Source: Phycisphaerales bacterium
Lineage (GTDB): Bacteria; Planctomycetota; Phycisphaerae; Phycisphaerales; UBA1924
Direction: 5' to 3'
DNA: 8,063 bases
Assembly: GCA_029212425.1 (NCBI GenBank)
Contig: JARGNC010000099.1
Span: forward strand, 1-8,063
Part shown: in pieces, positions 6,296 to 8,063 of the stretch
How the letters are laid out: every line of letters starts with the position of its first letter
Numbering within the stretch: the stretch's first letter is position 1
Translations under genes and position numbers: made by a program
The notes under the pieces: model-generated
Databases searched by the model: none
What the model saw: only the letters and a program-made list of their open reading frames with translations
Told to the model about the DNA's origin: nothing

Positions 6296-7192
6296 ATGAA
6301 TGAACAGCAGGAGAATGACACTCGGCATGCGTGCTCTGTAGACGCTGCTTCGGAGGTTCTTTCGAATCTTCGTGTTTCCAAGGCTCGGATGGAGCTTTCA
6401 GAATTTGGTGATGGATGGGAAGGTGATCGGAACCGACTCAGGTGTTCATTTTACGCTGTGCTCGACGGCGCGCTGAGTATTGTGTCAAATGATGGAGTCG
6501 AAACACACACGCTCTGCAAGCATCAGTTCGCGTTTGTGTTCGGGGACCAGTATCTTGTTTCCAACACTGTTCGTGACGCGTATGAGCCTTGCCGCGGGAT
6601 TCGCGGGTCATTTGAGCTGTCCATGGGCGCGATGACGATTGGGAAGAATCTGATGCCGCCACTTCTTGTATCGCGGCGTGATGAATTTGGGTTGTCTCAG
6701 CAGATCCAGTTGCTTGAGTGCGAGATGAGCAAGCCGGTGCATTGTGGTCGTGCAGTGGTGACGAGCATGATCACAACCTTGCTGCTGAGCACCTTGAGTG
6801 ATGCCGTTGAACAAGGTGACCAGTCGGCAATGCTGTTGCAGGTCGCAGGGGATGAGCATCTTGGGCCGGCGATTGCGTTGATGCACGAATCTCCGGGAGA
6901 TGCATGGTCATTAGAACGGCTGGCGAATGAATCGGGGCTTTCTCGAACTCGTTTTTCTGAGCGGTTTCAGAGCACCATCGGCAGATCCGCGTTCGCTTAT
7001 CTGAGAGAGCTCCGTTTGTCTAAAGCATCGATCTTGCTGACTACGACTTCTATGACTGTTTGTGAGATCGCGACTGAGGTTGGGTATTCATCGGAGAGCG
7101 CGTTCTCGTCTGCCTTTCAGGAGCATTTCAATGAGACACCTGGTCGGTATCGTCAATCGTATCGGGTCGCCGGTGGCTCCGCCGCCGGTTAG
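6296..7192 (+). CDS. AraC-family transcriptional regulator with cupin-like N-terminal domain
   Basis: The predicted protein is 298 residues. Residues about 30-120 resemble the cupin-type sensory domain found at the front of many AraC regulators (RCSFYAVLDGALSIV, 49-63, then HTLCKHQFAFVFGD, 71-84). Residues about 189-290 are the DNA-binding domain with two helix-turn-helix units: SLERLANESGLSRTRFSERF (205-224) and about 254-278 (TVCEIATEVGYSSESAFSSAF), ending in the typical F-x-E-TPGRYRQ (278-286). The ATG at 6296 has a weak GGGA 7 bases upstream; a GTG at 6278 in frame would add 6 residues and has no ribosome site. It follows the double-YHYH gene by 61 bases on the same strand, with no terminator seen between, so it is probably co-transcribed. 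It may control this operon through the nested repeat at 1566-1649; that link is a guess. The ligand is unknown. Confidence 0.92.
   Translation: MNEQQENDTRHACSVDAASEVLSNLRVSKARMELSEFGDGWEGDRNRLRCSFYAVLDGALSIVSNDGVETHTLCKHQFAFVFGDQYLVSNTVRDAYEPCRGIRGSFELSMGAMTIGKNLMPPLLVSRRDEFGLSQQIQLLECEMSKPVHCGRAVVTSMITTLLLSTLSDAVEQGDQSAMLLQVAGDEHLGPAIALMHESPGDAWSLERLANESGLSRTRFSERFQSTIGRSAFAYLRELRLSKASILLTTTSMTVCEIATEVGYSSESAFSSAFQEHFNETPGRYRQSYRVAGGSAAG
7170..7188. terminator. Hairpin at the convergent gene ends (possible bidirectional terminator)
   Basis: CCGGTGGC (7170-7177) and GCCGCCGG (7181-7188) pair over 8 positions, one of them a G-U wobble, with a 3-base loop. It spans the last codons of the AraC gene, just before its stop, and lies 23 bases past the end of the convergent gene. 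Neither side has a strong T run, so its efficiency is doubtful. The codons involved encode an unremarkable Ala/Gly tail, which leaves room for the DNA to have been shaped as a terminator. Confidence 0.4.
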
Positions 7193-7210
7193 CCGATAAT
7201 TGCTGTTGGT

Positions 7211-7651
7211 TTACGCGTCGGAATCAATGAGTGATCCGATCGGAAGATTCTGGAGCATCTCAAAAATACTGTTGCCATCAAATTCTGCCCCTGCTGATTC
7301 AGCGGCTCCAAATCCACCAGACCCTTTCGCTGGCGGACGCCCACCAGTCAGGCTCGACAATGTTTCATGCAGGACATCAGTGTCGATCCCAGCATCTTCA
7401 AGCACCGAGTCCAGCGCCTGCTTCATTTCCTCAGGTCCTTCACCGCTCTGCTTGACCGATTCCGCGGTTTCGTTAAGCTTCGCCATGAGGTCCGAGATTT
7501 CTGATGAATCGAGTCCTGACTCTGCTGCGAGTGATTCGATTGCTTCGGTGTGTCCCGGCGGTGGCCCAGGAGGCGGCCCGCTTGGGCGCCCGCTCGACTG
7601 CAGTTGTTGCAGCATCGAGCTCGAAGCGCCGATTCCATTGATACTTGACAT
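7211..7651 (-). CDS. Unrecognised 146-residue Gly/Pro/Ser-rich cytoplasmic-type protein
   Basis: The ATG at 7651 has AAAGGG upstream with a 7-base gap, which selects it over an in-frame start at 7690. The protein opens with a Ser/Ile/Gly segment (MSSINGIGASSSMLQQLQSS), then a proline repeat (GPPPGPPPG, 25-33). Two acidic helical stretches follow (about 35-68 and 73-103), with LDSSEISDLM and IDTDVLHETL at similar places in each. After a Gly-rich stretch (104-125) it ends in SIFEMLQNLPIGSLIDSDA. There is no signal peptide, no membrane segment and no Cys. The overall plan resembles small bacterial proteins that begin with a Ser/Gly leader and carry EF-hands, but no intact EF-hand loop (DxDxDG) is present, so at best it is a degenerate relative. 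It converges on the AraC gene with an 18-base gap and is probably not part of the haloperoxidase unit. Confidence 0.72.
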   Translation of the reverse strand: MSSINGIGASSSMLQQLQSSGRPSGPPPGPPPGHTEAIESLAAESGLDSSEISDLMAKLNETAESVKQSGEGPEEMKQALDSVLEDAGIDTDVLHETLSSLTGGRPPAKGSGGFGAAESAGAEFDGNSIFEMLQNLPIGSLIDSDA

Positions 7652-7823
7652 GATGAATCCCTTTCTAGAGTACATACGATGCGAACACACACGCGCCCGC
7701 TGATGAGTTCATCGGACAAAGAAGGGATCACCGCGTGTCAAATCAACCTCGTCTAAGTCCCGAATCCAACCTGTTGCGTACAACGGCGAGGTGTGTTTGG
7801 GATGCGCACTTTCTCGTCCATGA

Positions 7824-8063
7824 TCAATGCGCCGTGCTGGAAATCTTCAACTGGCTATCGGTTCGGATGTAGAGGATGCTCTGGTCTTCCGAGTTGTTAG
7901 AGATATGGATATTGAGGCCGTTTTTGGACTGAAATGACCCACCCATTGCGAGGGACTGTGCTTGGGAATTGCTTTGTGATCGGATTTCGACTCTGCCTTG
8001 GAGTACAACAGCGTGTGCGGTTGCGTTTTTGGCGCTCAGCTTACCTTCGAAGTCGCAGGGTAG
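7824..8063 (-). CDS. C-terminal end of an unrecognised protein (start beyond window)
   Basis: A minus-strand frame is open from the window edge at 8063 for 79 codons and ends in TGA at 7824-7826. The translation is even in composition and alternates hydrophobic and polar residues (for example NATAHAVVLQGRVEIRSQ, then GLNIHISNNSEDQSILYIRT), as in a beta-rich domain. The codons mix C- and A-ending forms like the neighbouring genes. No motif identifies it. A FecR-like or other beta-sandwich periplasmic domain is possible, but I cannot support a function. It lies upstream of the 146-residue gene on the same strand, 172 bases away. Confidence 0.55.
   Translation of the reverse strand, partial: LPCDFEGKLSAKNATAHAVVLQGRVEIRSQSNSQAQSLAMGGSFQSKNGLNIHISNNSEDQSILYIRTDSQLKISSTAH

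Noticed and set aside
7200..7703. A 167-codon plus-strand frame opposite the 146-residue gene
   Set aside because: Its composition (Ser, Pro, Cys repeats) mirrors the complementary strand; the minus-strand reading has a good ribosome site and a more natural protein composition.
7736..7741. TTGACA on the minus strand, a perfect -35 hexamer upstream of the 146-residue gene
   Set aside because: No acceptable -10 lies 16-18 bases downstream, so I do not call a promoter.
7652..7823. Gap between the two minus-strand genes at the right end, examined for RNA genes or small ORFs
   Set aside because: Apart from the ribosome site for the 146-residue gene and the isolated TTGACA, I saw no hairpin with a T run, no tRNA-like fold and no convincing short gene.

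Overview
The window looks like chromosomal DNA of a marine planctomycete, most likely of the class Phycisphaerae. This is inferred from three things. One secreted enzyme ends in a duplicated, cysteine-flanked, dockerin-like Asp-rich module. There is a small planctomycete-style ECF sigma factor with a membrane-anchored partner. The base composition is moderate in GC with short intergenic gaps. No rRNA, tRNA, CRISPR array, transposase or integration site was seen.

Layout. Positions 1-1503 (minus strand) hold a two-gene regulatory unit: an ECF-type sigma-70 factor (961-1503) overlapping, by ATGA, a single-pass membrane protein that runs off the window (2-964) and is probably its anti-sigma or sensor partner. 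Positions 1504-1723 form a divergent control region. It carries an elaborate nested inverted repeat (1566-1649) and a consensus extended -10 box facing the sigma gene.

Positions 1724-7192 (plus strand) hold four genes in a row with small gaps. The first is a secreted vanadium-dependent haloperoxidase/PAP2-type enzyme with a complete metal-site signature and a dockerin-like tail. The second is an unrecognised 191-residue exported helical protein. The third is a 684-residue exported protein joining two YHYH-family modules and carrying three YHYH motifs. The fourth is an AraC-type regulator with a cupin-like N-terminus. Positions 7211-7651 (minus strand, convergent) hold an unrecognised 146-residue protein rich in Gly, Pro and Ser. 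Positions 7824-8063 hold the C-terminal end of another minus-strand gene of unknown function.

How it may work together (inference). The three exported proteins look like one expression unit acting in the periplasm or outside the cell: a putative vanadate-dependent halogenating enzyme, a His-rich and possibly metal-binding double-YHYH protein, and a small helical partner. An AraC regulator sits at the end of the unit, and an ECF sigma/membrane sensor pair is divergent at the front. The shared control region with its nested palindrome is where these regulators could meet. I do not know of a description of this gene set as a system; whether it is conserved is the key test.
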